From Marinobacter qingdaonensis (GTDB taxonomy: Bacteria > Pseudomonadota > Gammaproteobacteria > Pseudomonadales > Oleiphilaceae), in the NCBI RefSeq assembly GCF_034555935.1, contig NZ_JAYDCJ010000003.1, forward strand, positions 3,035,008 to 3,099,007: a stretch of DNA of 64,000 nt, read 5' to 3'. Below, piece by piece: positions 55,134 through 64,000 of this stretch; within the stretch, counting starts at the first letter, position 1; every line of letters begins with the position of its first letter. Made by a program: the position numbers and the translations under genes. The notes under the pieces are model-generated. The model saw only the letters and a program-made list of their open reading frames with translations, was not told where the DNA came from and did not search any database.

Positions 55134-56900
55134 ATGAGCCAATTTGCCATCAACATCATCTTCGTGGGGGGCTCGTTCCTCCTCTACATCCTGATTGCTA
55201 TCTGGGCCAAGGCCGGTAGCACCAAGGACTTCTACGTCGCCGGCGGCGGCGTGCATCCGGTCACCAACGGTATGGCGATCGGTGCCGACTGGATGTCCGC
55301 GGCATCCTTCATTTCCATGGCGGGTCTGATTGCCGCCGGTGGCTACGCCAACTCCACCTTCCTGATGGGCTGGACCGGCGGTTACGTGCTGCTGGCCATG
55401 CTGCTGGCGCCTTACCTGCGCAAGTTCGGTAAGTTCACCGTGCCCGAGTTCATCGGTGACCGCTACTACAGCGACAATGCCCGCCTTGTCGCGGTCATCT
55501 GTCTGATTGTGGCCTCGGTGACCTACGTCATCGGTCAGATGGCCGGTGCCGGTGTCGCCTTCTCCCGCTTCCTGGAAGTGGATGCAACAATGGGCCTGAT
55601 CATCGCTGCGGTGGTTGTTTTCATGTACGCGGTTATGGGTGGCATGAAGGGCATCACCTATACCCAGGTGGCCCAGTACTGCGTGCTGATCATCGCCTAC
55701 ACCATCCCGGCGGTGTTCATTTCACTGCAGCTGACCGGCAACCCGATTCCGGGCCTGGGCATGTTCTCTACCCACACTGAGTCCGGCCTGCCGCTTCTGG
55801 AAAAGCTGAACCAGGTCATCACCGATCTGGGTTTCAACGAGTACACGGCTGACGTCGACAACAAGCTGAACATGGTGCTGTTCACCCTGTCCCTGATGAT
55901 CGGTACCGCCGGTCTGCCCCACGTCATCATCCGGTTCTTCACCGTGCCGAAAGTGGCGGACGCTCGCTGGTCCGGCGGCTGGGCGCTGGTCTTCATCGCC
56001 CTGCTGTACCTGACTGCGCCGGCTGTTGCTTCCATGGCCCGTCTGAACCTGATGACCACCATCTACCCGGAGGGCACTGCCGCCGAGCCGATCCAGTACG
56101 ACGAGCGCCCGAACTGGGTCAAGGAATGGGAAGTCACCGGTCTGATTGAATTCACCGACAAGAACGAAGACGGCCGTATCCAGCTGTACAACGACGTACC
56201 GGCCTTCGAGGCCGAAGCACAGGCACGCGGCTGGAATGGCAATGAGCTGGTGGTCAACCGGGACATCCTGGTTCTGGCAAACCCGGAAATCGCCAACCTG
56301 CCCGGCTGGGTCATTGGTCTGATCGCCGCCGGTGGTCTGGCCGCCGCCCTGTCGACGGCAGCCGGTCTGTTGCTGGCGATCTCGTCGGCGGTGAGTCACG
56401 ACCTGATCAAAGGCCGCATCAACCCGAACATCACGGACAAAGGGGAATTGCTGGCCGCCCGGATCTCCATGGCCGTTGCCATCGTTGTTGCAACCTGGCT
56501 TGGCGCCAACCCTCCCGGCTTCGCGGCGCAGGTCGTGGCTCTGGCGTTTGGTATCGCCGCCGCCTCGCTGTTCCCAGCGCTGATGATGGGTATCTTCTCC
56601 AAGCGGGTTAACAACATTGGTGCCATCTCCGGCATGCTGGCTGGCCTGTCGTTCACCCTGGTGTACATCTTTGTCTACAAAGGCTGGCTGTTCATCCCGG
56701 GTACCAACAACCTGCCGGACACCCCGGAGAACTGGGTGCTGGGTATCTCTCCGCTGTCGATCGGTGCCATTGGTGCAATCGTCAACTTTGCGGTAGCCTT
56801 CGTGGTATCCAACGCTACTGAAGAGCCGCCCGTTGAGATTCAGGAGCTGGTTGAGAGCGTCCGTTACCCACGCGGTGCCGGACAGGCTCAAGATCACTAA
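55134..56900 (+). CDS. Sodium:solute symporter large subunit (ActP-like, DUF4212-associated)
   Basis: A 588-residue SSS-family transporter with about 13 membrane helices. GSTKDFYVAGGGVHPVTNGMAIGADWMSAASFISMAGLI and the conserved TAGLPHVIIRFFTVPKVADAR are diagnostic. A hydrophilic insertion at about residues 305-395 holds DKNEDGRIQLYN, resembling an EF-hand loop. Relatives of this subfamily are thought to carry acetate or other short organic acids; the substrate here is unproven. A terminator follows 41 bases after the stop. Confidence 0.92.
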   Translation: MSQFAINIIFVGGSFLLYILIAIWAKAGSTKDFYVAGGGVHPVTNGMAIGADWMSAASFISMAGLIAAGGYANSTFLMGWTGGYVLLAMLLAPYLRKFGKFTVPEFIGDRYYSDNARLVAVICLIVASVTYVIGQMAGAGVAFSRFLEVDATMGLIIAAVVVFMYAVMGGMKGITYTQVAQYCVLIIAYTIPAVFISLQLTGNPIPGLGMFSTHTESGLPLLEKLNQVITDLGFNEYTADVDNKLNMVLFTLSLMIGTAGLPHVIIRFFTVPKVADARWSGGWALVFIALLYLTAPAVASMARLNLMTTIYPEGTAAEPIQYDERPNWVKEWEVTGLIEFTDKNEDGRIQLYNDVPAFEAEAQARGWNGNELVVNRDILVLANPEIANLPGWVIGLIAAGGLAAALSTAAGLLLAISSAVSHDLIKGRINPNITDKGELLAARISMAVAIVVATWLGANPPGFAAQVVALAFGIAAASLFPALMMGIFSKRVNNIGAISGMLAGLSFTLVYIFVYKGWLFIPGTNNLPDTPENWVLGISPLSIGAIGAIVNFAVAFVVSNATEEPPVEIQELVESVRYPRGAGQAQDH

Positions 56901-56941
56901 ACCAGGTACTGATCTGTCTTAGTGACTGAACAGGCATGACC

Positions 56942-56978
56942 GAACGGGCTTCCTCACCGAGGGAGCCCGTTCTTTTTT
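56942..56978 (+). terminator. Rho-independent terminator after the symporter operon
   Basis: GAACGGGCT (56942-56950) pairs with AGCCCGTTC (56964-56972), followed by a T6 run. It separates the symporter genes from the small unknown gene and the kinase. Confidence 0.9.
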
Positions 56979-56991
56979 AAGGATACTCACT

Positions 56992-57498
56992 ATGTTTTGG
57001 ACCTTTGTTGCCACGGTCTTTTGTGGCCTCGGGGCTGCGGGAATTGCGCTGGGCATCCGCGCGCTCACTCGAAAACGCGCCCCCAAATGGCTCATCCCGG
57101 TGTTTGCCGGCCTGGGTATGCTCGGCTACCTGATCCACGGGGAATACACCTGGTACGATCTGAAGAAAAGCCAACTTCCCGAGGAGGCCGTCATTGTCGA
57201 CTCGGAATCGGACGGCATTTACTGGCGTCCCTGGACCTTTGCCTTTCCTTACGTCACCGCGTTTTCAACCGTGGACACCAAAAGCATCAGTCGGGATACC
57301 GCCAACGACAGCATCGTTCGCTTTACCCTGTATCGATTCGAGCAGAAGGTAACCGATGCCGTCTCCCATCGAGTCCATCTCCTTAACTGCCAGTCCCGGG
57401 AACTCGTGCCCCTGGGTTCGGATGGCACCCCGAGGGTCGACAACATGAAGGTGCTGGACACCACCGACACCCTACTAAACACGGTTTGCACCGGCTGA
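56992..57498 (+). CDS. Unrecognised membrane protein
   Basis: A 168-residue protein with AAGGA upstream of the ATG. Two N-terminal membrane helices (about residues 3-23 and 33-49) are followed by a soluble domain of about 115 residues with the segments EYTWYDLKKSQLPEEAVIVDSES, SDGIYWRPWTFAFPYVTAFSTVDTKSI and LLNCQSRELVPLG. I do not recognise the family. It lies between the symporter terminator and the hybrid kinase (45-base gap) and may be co-transcribed with the kinase. Confidence 0.7.
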   Translation: MFWTFVATVFCGLGAAGIALGIRALTRKRAPKWLIPVFAGLGMLGYLIHGEYTWYDLKKSQLPEEAVIVDSESDGIYWRPWTFAFPYVTAFSTVDTKSISRDTANDSIVRFTLYRFEQKVTDAVSHRVHLLNCQSRELVPLGSDGTPRVDNMKVLDTTDTLLNTVCTG

Positions 57499-57542
57499 CC
57501 GGCCGGTAGCTCAACGCCCGCAACCAACGGAATCGAGCCTTC

Positions 57543-60500
57543 ATGATCAGTGCCTGGCTGCTGGTTTTAATATCCATTTCCTACATTTCGGTCCTGTTTG
57601 TCATCGCCTGGGCCGGCGACCGCCACCCCGGGCTGTATCGACGCCGCCTGGCCCGGACCCACATCTACGCCCTGTCCCTGGCGGTCTACTTTACCTCCTG
57701 GACCTTCTACGGCGCCGTGGGCCGGGCGACCCAGGAGGGCCTCGGCTTCCTGCCGATCTATCTGGGGCCATTGCTGGTGTTCGTGTTCGGTGCGCCACTA
57801 CTGCGTCGGATCATCTACATCAGCAAACGCAACAACAGTACCTCCATCGCCGACTTCATTGCCTCCCGCTACGGCAAGTCCCAGCTGTTGGCGGCCATGA
57901 TCGCCACCTTCGCCCTGATCGGCAGCGTGCCGTACATCGCGCTCCAGCTGAAAGCCATTTCCATGGGCTTCAACGTGCTGTCCGAAACCGGGCCCGGCTA
58001 CCAGGAGCTGAGCGCAGCTGCCTGGAGCGATTCCGCCTGGTACATCACCCTGGCGCTGGCGCTATTTACCGTCCTGTTCGGCACCCGCCACCTGGAATCC
58101 ACCGAACACCATCGCGGCATGATCCAGGCGGTGGCGTTTGAGTCGGTCATCAAACTGGTGGCCTTCGTGGCCGTTGGCCTGTTCGTGGGCTATGGGCTGT
58201 ATGGCGGCTTTGGCGATCTGTACGAACGGGCCCAGCAGGCCGACCTGATCGGCCAGCTCACCACCGACGGCCTCGAGACGCCGGCCTTCATTACCCAGAC
58301 CCTGGTGGCCATGCTGGCCATCATCTGCCTGCCCCGCCAATTCCACGTCATGGTGGTCGAGAATACCGACCACCGGGATTTCGAGGTGGCGCGCTGGGCC
58401 ATGCCGATTTACCTGGTGGTGGCCAGCGCCTTCGTCCTGCCCATTGCCGCCGCCGGCCTGCTCGCTCCGGAAACCATGAACGGCAATCCGGACATCATGA
58501 TCCTGCAGCTGCCAATCCTGGCCGGTGAGGAATGGCTGGCGATCCTGGCCTTCCTGGGCGGCGGCTCAGCGGCCGCTGCCATGGTGATTGTCTGCTCCGT
58601 GGCCATTGCCACCATGGTGAGTAACGAGATCATCATGCCGGCGCTGCTCAAGTTTTTCCGTCCCCGCATGAACCGTCGGGCCGACCTCAGCCACCTGCTG
58701 CTCCGGATTCGCCGGGTCGCCATTTTCGTGGTGCTGCTGACCGCCTACGGTTTCTACCGAATGGCCGGGGCCGACTACAGCCTGACCGCCTTTGGCCTCT
58801 TGTCCTTTGCCGCCGCGGCCCAGTTTGGCCCGGCCCTGGTGGGTGGCATCATCTGGCGCCAGGGCAACTACATGGGCGCAGTCTGGGGGCTGGCCCTGGG
58901 CTTCCTGATGTGGTGCTACACCCTGCTGCTGCCGGCCCTGGCCAGCACCGGCTGGTTGACCGACACCCTGATTGACCAGGGTCTGTGGGGCCTGAGCTGG
59001 ACCCGCCCGACCGCGTTGTTCGGCTCCGAACTGGATCAGGTCAGCCATGGCATTCTCTGGAGCCTGGGGATCAACACCCTGACCTACATCGTGCTGTCGC
59101 TGCTGACCCGGCAACGGGTCCGCGAGAAGATCCAGATCGCCTCCTTCTTCCACGACCCCCAGCCCCGGGGCGAGACGGCCCAGCACCAAGGCTGGCAGGG
59201 CGAAATCCTGACCTCCGACCTGCAGGCCCTGACCGACCGGTTCATGGGGGAGGAGCGCTCGGAAACCATTTTCCGCAACTACGAGCGTCGCAACGCCATT
59301 CGCCTGCACCCGCAGCGACCGGCCTCGTCGCACCTGATGAAATACATCGAGCGCCAACTGGCCTCGGTCATCGGGGCGTCCACCGCCCGGGTGGTGCTGG
59401 AATCCACCCTGACCGGTCGAGACATGCAGATCGAGGACGTGGTCAGCATCGTCGACGAAGCCTCCCAGGCCATGACCTTCAGCCGGGAGCTGCTGCAGTC
59501 GGCCATTGAGAACATCAGTCTGGGGGTCTCGGTGGTCAACCACCAGCAGCAACTGGTGGTCTGGAACCACCGCTACCTGGAGCTGTTCACCTACCCCAAG
59601 GGTTTTGTACGGGTCGGCCGGCCGGTGGAAGACCTGATGCGCTACAACCTGACCAACGCCAACCTGTCCGCCCGACGCATCGACGAGATTGTTGCCGACC
59701 GCTGTGCCAGCATGCGCGATGGCAAGCCCATGTCCTACGAACGCCAGCGCCCGGACGGCACCGTGCTACGCATCGACGGCAGCCCGATTCCCGGCGGCGG
59801 CTACGTCACCACCTTCCAGGACATCACGCCGATGCGGCGCACCGAGCAGGCCCTGAAGGAGACCAACATTTACCTGGAACAGCGGGTGAAGGAGCGGACC
59901 CAGGAACTGCAGGTGATCAACGAGCAGATGCTCAAGGCGAAATCGGTGGCCGAGCAGGCCAACCAGAGCAAGACCCGGTTCCTGGCCTCGGCCAGCCACG
60001 ACCTGCTGCAACCCCTGAACGCCGCCCGCCTGTTCACCTCGGCCCTGGCTGGCAAGACCAACGACGGCGAAATGAAGGAGTTGGTGGATCACATCGACAG
60101 CTCCCTGGGCGCCGCCGAGGAGATCATCAGCACCCTGCTCGACATCTCCAAGCTCGACGCCGGCGCCCTGGAGCCGGACATTGGCGTGTTCCCGGTGAAC
60201 GACATCCTGCGCCACCTGGCGACGGATTTTTCCGCCATCGCCAAGGACCAGGGCCTGGAGTTGCACGTGGTGCCCTGCTCCGCTTGGGTGCGCTCGGACG
60301 CCAAGTTGCTGCGCCGGGTGGTCCAGAACTTCCTGTCCAATGCCATTCGCTACACCCCGCAGGGCAAGATCCTGCTGGGGTGTCGGCGCCTGAAGGGCTA
60401 TATCCGGATTGACGTCTGGGACACCGGTCCCGGCATCCCCGAAGACCAGGTCACCCAAATTTTCGAGGAATTCCGCCGGTTCCAGACCGGCCGGGACAAG

Positions 60501-61061
60501 AAAGGCCTCGGCCTGGGTCTGGCCATCGTCGACCGGATCAGTGGCATGCTCAACCATCCGGTCACGGTTCATTCCATCCAGGGCCGCGGCAGCCTATTCG
60601 GGATTACCGTGCCGATCGCGACCCCGGAACAGAACCAGGCGGCGATCCAGAAGCCGGCCGCCGGCTCACGTCGGGTCTCCAGCCTCGGTGGCCTACAGGT
60701 GCTCTGCATCGACAACGACCCGACCATCCTGCAGGGTATGGTGGCCCTGCTCGGCAACTGGAAGTGCGATGTGACCGCCGCCGAGAGCCTGGACGATGCG
60801 GTCCAGAAACTCGATGGCCGCGCGCCGGAGATCATCCTGGCCGACTACCAGTTGGACGATAACCGCAACGGCCTTGATGCCATGGACAGTCTGCGCGATA
60901 CCCTCAGCCCCGAAATTCCCGGCATCCTGATCACCGGCTACATGGCGCCAGAAGTCCGGGAAGACGCCATCGCCCGCGGCTACCATATACTGTACAAACC
61001 GGTGAAACCGGCGGCCCTCCGGGCCCTGGTCAATAAGCTACTCAAGCAGAAACGATCATGA
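57543..61061 (+). CDS. SSS-domain hybrid sensor histidine kinase/response regulator (CrbS/MxtR-like)
   Basis: A 1172-residue sensor. The N-terminal 560 residues form a sodium:solute symporter fold of about 13 helices. A PAS-like domain follows (about 650-760, VVNHQQQLVVWNHRYLELFTYPKGF), then a coiled coil and the H box SASHDLLQPLNAARLF with H819, the ATPase N box (NFLSNAIRYT) and G boxes (DTGPGIP, GLGLGLAIV), and a C-terminal receiver with D1101 in ILADYQLDD. Relatives CrbS and MxtR control the acetate switch through a LuxR-type regulator that is not present here. Overlaps the next gene by four bases. Confidence 0.93.
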   Translation: MISAWLLVLISISYISVLFVIAWAGDRHPGLYRRRLARTHIYALSLAVYFTSWTFYGAVGRATQEGLGFLPIYLGPLLVFVFGAPLLRRIIYISKRNNSTSIADFIASRYGKSQLLAAMIATFALIGSVPYIALQLKAISMGFNVLSETGPGYQELSAAAWSDSAWYITLALALFTVLFGTRHLESTEHHRGMIQAVAFESVIKLVAFVAVGLFVGYGLYGGFGDLYERAQQADLIGQLTTDGLETPAFITQTLVAMLAIICLPRQFHVMVVENTDHRDFEVARWAMPIYLVVASAFVLPIAAAGLLAPETMNGNPDIMILQLPILAGEEWLAILAFLGGGSAAAAMVIVCSVAIATMVSNEIIMPALLKFFRPRMNRRADLSHLLLRIRRVAIFVVLLTAYGFYRMAGADYSLTAFGLLSFAAAAQFGPALVGGIIWRQGNYMGAVWGLALGFLMWCYTLLLPALASTGWLTDTLIDQGLWGLSWTRPTALFGSELDQVSHGILWSLGINTLTYIVLSLLTRQRVREKIQIASFFHDPQPRGETAQHQGWQGEILTSDLQALTDRFMGEERSETIFRNYERRNAIRLHPQRPASSHLMKYIERQLASVIGASTARVVLESTLTGRDMQIEDVVSIVDEASQAMTFSRELLQSAIENISLGVSVVNHQQQLVVWNHRYLELFTYPKGFVRVGRPVEDLMRYNLTNANLSARRIDEIVADRCASMRDGKPMSYERQRPDGTVLRIDGSPIPGGGYVTTFQDITPMRRTEQALKETNIYLEQRVKERTQELQVINEQMLKAKSVAEQANQSKTRFLASASHDLLQPLNAARLFTSALAGKTNDGEMKELVDHIDSSLGAAEEIISTLLDISKLDAGALEPDIGVFPVNDILRHLATDFSAIAKDQGLELHVVPCSAWVRSDAKLLRRVVQNFLSNAIRYTPQGKILLGCRRLKGYIRIDVWDTGPGIPEDQVTQIFEEFRRFQTGRDKKGLGLGLAIVDRISGMLNHPVTVHSIQGRGSLFGITVPIATPEQNQAAIQKPAAGSRRVSSLGGLQVLCIDNDPTILQGMVALLGNWKCDVTAAESLDDAVQKLDGRAPEIILADYQLDDNRNGLDAMDSLRDTLSPEIPGILITGYMAPEVREDAIARGYHILYKPVKPAALRALVNKLLKQKRS

Positions 61062-62695
61062 GCGAATCCAGCAGAAGAGCCATGGAGTTTGGCAAGCTGA
61101 ATTACCTGATCATCGACGATTTCGAGAACTTCCGGTTGAGCATGCGCCAGATGCTGCGCAGCTGCGGCGCCGACCGAATTGAACAGGCAGGCACCGCGGC
61201 CCAGGCCATCCGGCACTGCACCTACAATCACGTGGACGTGGTGCTGTGCGACTACAACCTGGGCGAGGGCCGGAATGGTCAGCATGTACTCGAAGAGCTC
61301 CGGCACCGGAAGCTGCTGAAACGCGCGTCACTGTTCCTGATGGTGACCGCGGAGACCTCCAAACAGATGGTGATGGGGGCCCGGGAAAACCAGCCTGACG
61401 GTTACCTCACCAAACCGATCAATAGGGCCATGCTGGACCAGCGCCTGGGCGCCCTGATCGAGCAGCGCAACGCCCTCTACCCGATCAATCGGGAACTCGA
61501 CCGGGAGAACTACCCCGAGGCCATCTCGCTGTGCCTGCAGGCGCTGCCCAAGCACCCGCGCTACCGGACCTGGTTGCTGAAAACCCTGGGTGACCTGTAT
61601 TTCCAGCTTGGGGACCTGAGCCATGCCGCACGGGTCTTCGACGACGCTCTGAAGCAACGGGAGCTGTCCTGGGCCCGTTTGGGCCGCAGCAAGGTGATGC
61701 TGGCGAACCGCAATTACGAGGACGCCGTCGCCAGTCTAAGCCAGCTCATTGCCCGTCATCCCGACTACATGGAGGCCTACGACTTGCTGGCAGAGGGGCT
61801 GCAGCGCCAGGGCAAGCTGGTGGATGCCCAACACACCCTCGAGCAGGCGGCGCTGCATTCACCCAACGCCCTGCTGCGACAAAGGCAGCTGGCGCAATTG
61901 GCGGAGGCCAATCAGGACCTGGAGGCGGCCTGCGAGGCCTGGCGCAAAACAGTGACGCTCGGCACGCACTCGATCCACGACAGTGCCGATCACTATCTGG
62001 CCCTGGCCCAGTCGCTGACCGACCTCAGTGAAGGGGATGCGGAGGAGGCCGGCGCAGAGCGCGCCGACGAAGCCCTGAACCTGCTCAAACAGATGGGCAA
62101 ACGGTTCCCGGAGCAGCCCGAACTCGACTTGCGAAGCCGCCTCATTCAATGCCGGGTGCTGGCCGGCCGTGGCAAGGCCAGCGACGCCAATCGCTTGCTG
62201 GACCAGATTCGTGAGGACGGTGGTGACGGCCAGAGCCTGACCGCGGACACCGCGCTCGACTACGGCAAGACTCTATTCCGCCTGGGCCACGCCGGTGAGG
62301 CCAAAACCCTGCTGGCCGAGCTCGCCGAACGTTTCGCCAGCGACAACGAAGTGCTGAATCGGATTGAAGCGCTCCTGGACGAGCCGGTTGGCTTCCGCCA
62401 GAAACTGCAGGCCAGAACCCTGAACCGGGACGGCATCAAGGCGTTCGAGTCTGGGGACCTGTCCGCCGCCGTGGAAGCTTTCTCGCAGGCGCTGGAGATC
62501 GTACCCGACCACGCCGCCCTCAATCTGAACCTGGTTCAGGTGCTGATGAAACAGCGGCACAGCGAGGCCGATAGCTCCGCCCTACTCGATCGCTGCCAGC
62601 GCTGTCTGGATCGGCTGGCCGGGCTGCCCGAGCAGCATCGCCAACACCGCCGCTATCTGGCCCTACGCCGTAAACTGGAGGAACTGACGCCATGA
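61058..62695 (+). CDS. Response regulator with TPR output region
   Basis: A 545-residue protein. The N-terminal receiver has the acidic pair in YLIIDDFENF, phosphoacceptor D65 in VVLCDYNLGEGRNG, and LMVTAETSKQMVMGA and YLTKPI. The remaining 410 residues are helical TPR-like repeats (ALPKHPRYRTWLLKTLGDLYFQLGDLSHAARVFDDAL, and the C-terminal LNRDGIKAFESGDLSAAVEAFSQALEIVPDHAALNLNLVQVL). There is no DNA-binding domain, so output should be protein-protein. The layout resembles VieB-type regulators. Both ends overlap kinase genes. Confidence 0.88.
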   Translation: MSESSRRAMEFGKLNYLIIDDFENFRLSMRQMLRSCGADRIEQAGTAAQAIRHCTYNHVDVVLCDYNLGEGRNGQHVLEELRHRKLLKRASLFLMVTAETSKQMVMGARENQPDGYLTKPINRAMLDQRLGALIEQRNALYPINRELDRENYPEAISLCLQALPKHPRYRTWLLKTLGDLYFQLGDLSHAARVFDDALKQRELSWARLGRSKVMLANRNYEDAVASLSQLIARHPDYMEAYDLLAEGLQRQGKLVDAQHTLEQAALHSPNALLRQRQLAQLAEANQDLEAACEAWRKTVTLGTHSIHDSADHYLALAQSLTDLSEGDAEEAGAERADEALNLLKQMGKRFPEQPELDLRSRLIQCRVLAGRGKASDANRLLDQIREDGGDGQSLTADTALDYGKTLFRLGHAGEAKTLLAELAERFASDNEVLNRIEALLDEPVGFRQKLQARTLNRDGIKAFESGDLSAAVEAFSQALEIVPDHAALNLNLVQVLMKQRHSEADSSALLDRCQRCLDRLAGLPEQHRQHRRYLALRRKLEELTP

Positions 62696-63399
62696 CCAAG
62701 GCTTCCCCCGCTGCCAGTGACAATGAGGATCGCATCGACTTCTCGATGGTGCTCGCCTCCGCCGTTCATGACATGAAAAACTCACTGGGTATGCTGCTGA
62801 ATTCCCTGGATGAGTTGAGAGGCGAGATGCAGGGCTCGGCCAGCAGCGCCTCCCGGTTCAACACCCTGCAGTACGAAGCCGAACGCATGCATAACGACCT
62901 GGTCCAGCTGCTCGGAATCTACCGGCTGGGCCAGGACCACCTTTCGGCCCACATCGAAGAACACTTTGTGCCGGACTTTCTTGAGGAACACCTGGCCCGA
63001 CATTCTCCCCTGCTTGAGGGGCTGGGCATTCAGTGCCGTATCGAGGCCGAGGACATCAACGGCTTTTTCGACGCCGACCTGCTCACCGGTGTCCTGAACA
63101 ACACCATCAACAACGCCTTGCGCTACACCCGCAGCCAGATCCGGCTGACCGCCCAACAGCGGGAAGGCTATCTGGTGCTGGGTGTGGAAGACGATGGCCA
63201 AGGCTACCCGGACAGTATGCAACACAGCGGCACCATCCGTTTTGGCGCCCTGGATTTCAATAGCGGAAGCACCAGCCTGGGGCTGTATTTCGCGTCCTCG
63301 GTGGCTGCCCTGCACCGGGAGGGCGAGCGGCGCGGGTCCATTCAACTGCACAATGGCGGTGAACTGGGCGGCGGCGTGTTTGAAATCTGGCTGCCCTGA
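62692..63399 (+). CDS. Small sensorless histidine kinase
   Basis: A 235-residue cytoplasmic protein with no membrane helix. The H box is ASAVHDMKNSLGMLLNSL (H26), followed by a helical dimerisation region and a HATPase domain with the N box TGVLNNTINNALRYT, G1 VEDDGQGYP and a truncated G2 (TSLGLYFAS). It is much shorter than standard kinases. It overlaps the TPR response regulator gene by four bases, so that regulator is the probable partner. Confidence 0.85.
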   Translation: MTKASPAASDNEDRIDFSMVLASAVHDMKNSLGMLLNSLDELRGEMQGSASSASRFNTLQYEAERMHNDLVQLLGIYRLGQDHLSAHIEEHFVPDFLEEHLARHSPLLEGLGIQCRIEAEDINGFFDADLLTGVLNNTINNALRYTRSQIRLTAQQREGYLVLGVEDDGQGYPDSMQHSGTIRFGALDFNSGSTSLGLYFASSVAALHREGERRGSIQLHNGGELGGGVFEIWLP

Positions 63400-63478
63400 G
63401 AGGCAGCCCGGACCTGTCGACGGCACTTAGCCTGATGGCGAAGGCAGTAAACGTAGTACATGCTTTTTTACAGGCAAT

Positions 63479-63511
63479 AAAAAACCCCAACCGCTGGGCG
63501 ATTGGGGTTTT
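63479..63511 (-). terminator. Rho-independent terminator of the rRNA operon
   Basis: AAAAAACCCCAA (63479-63490) pairs with TTGGGGTTTT (63102+400, i.e. 63502-63511) around an 11-base loop. On the minus strand it ends in six T. It lies 11 bases past the 5S gene and may also serve the convergent kinase gene. Confidence 0.9.
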
Positions 63512-63521
63512 CGGTATTAGG

Positions 63522-63640
63522 AGTCTGACGATGACCTACTCTCACATGGGCAAGTGCCACACTACCATCGGCGCAGGCCTGTTTCACTTCTGAGTTCGGG
63601 ATGGGATCAGGTGGTTCCAAGCCGCTATGGTCGTCAGACA
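63522..63640 (-). rRNA. rrf: 5S ribosomal RNA
   Basis: The minus strand reads TGTCTGACGACCATAGCGGC at the 5' end and closes with TCGTCAGACT, forming the terminal helix. Internal landmarks include the loop with CCCATCCCGAACTCAG and GTAGTGTGGC. About 119 bases. Exact ends are by comparison with known 5S genes. Confidence 0.95.
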
Positions 63641-63717
63641 AAACGGTTGATCACTGGGGGACGAGATGGAAATGGTGATATTGATTTCGCGTTATCCGCA
63701 ATTGTCTTGGGTGTTAT

Positions 63718-64000
<283 letters not shown>

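Overview
The window is a GC-rich gammaproteobacterial chromosome segment. Gene content and order (dnaE-accA-tilS-pyrG-kdsA-eno-ftsB-ispD-ispF-truD-surE-pcm-nlpD-rpoS, rsxABCDGE-nth, purMN next to DUF2066/hda, and the CrbS/MxtR-type kinase beside a DUF4212/ActP-like symporter pair) fit a marine Pseudomonas-related genus; Marinobacter is my best guess from protein resemblance, not from any search. No prophage, insertion sequence, CRISPR array or tRNA was seen. Genes are densely packed, with many ATGA-type overlaps and no gene-free gap above 300 bases.

Layout. 1-3 kb: the end of a DUF1631 protein diverging from nadC. 3-7 kb: a leftward run of DUF2066, CDP-alcohol phosphatidyltransferase, hda, an orphan ParA and yqcC. 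7-9.8 kb: purM-purN and a DUF3108 protein. 9.8-13.6 kb: leftward avtA, DUF416, dcd and mrp/apbC. 13.7-22 kb: metG, the complete Rsx/Rnf electron-transport complex, and nth. 22-40.9 kb: a long leftward block holding a chalcone-isomerase-like protein, rpoS, nlpD, DUF368, pcm, surE, truD, ispF, ispD, ftsB, eno, kdsA, pyrG, tilS, accA, dnaE and a TlpA-like lipoprotein. 40.9-44.2 kb: rightward arsC-like, wrbA, DUF2069 and an orphan GspE/PilB ATPase. 44.2-51.9 kb: leftward DUF3080 lipoprotein, methionine-salvage genes mtnC-mtnD-mtnB, XdhC with a two-subunit Tat-exported molybdenum hydroxylase, a tiny lipoprotein and an Smr protein. 52-63.4 kb: rightward cNMP/CBS/DUF294 protein, DnaQ-like exonuclease, sodium:solute symporter pair, unknown membrane protein, symporter-type hybrid kinase, TPR response regulator and a small soluble kinase. 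63.5-64 kb: the leftward end of an rRNA operon (5S and the 3' part of 23S).

Most of the window is housekeeping. Three less ordinary items stand out. (1) Two copies of an intergenic element, at 12366-12473 and 29868-29977: a conserved 54-base core with two small hairpins, closed by 27-28 bp inverted arms whose sequences are unrelated between copies. (2) A 24-codon leader ORF (54785-54859) with a good ribosome-binding site and four consecutive ACA threonine codons, ending in the ribosome-binding site of the symporter operon. (3) The symporter/kinase region itself, which lacks a LuxR-type partner for the CrbS-like kinase and instead carries a TPR response regulator and a small sensorless kinase in overlapping reading frames.

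All family assignments come from reading motifs in the translated sequence; no database search was run.
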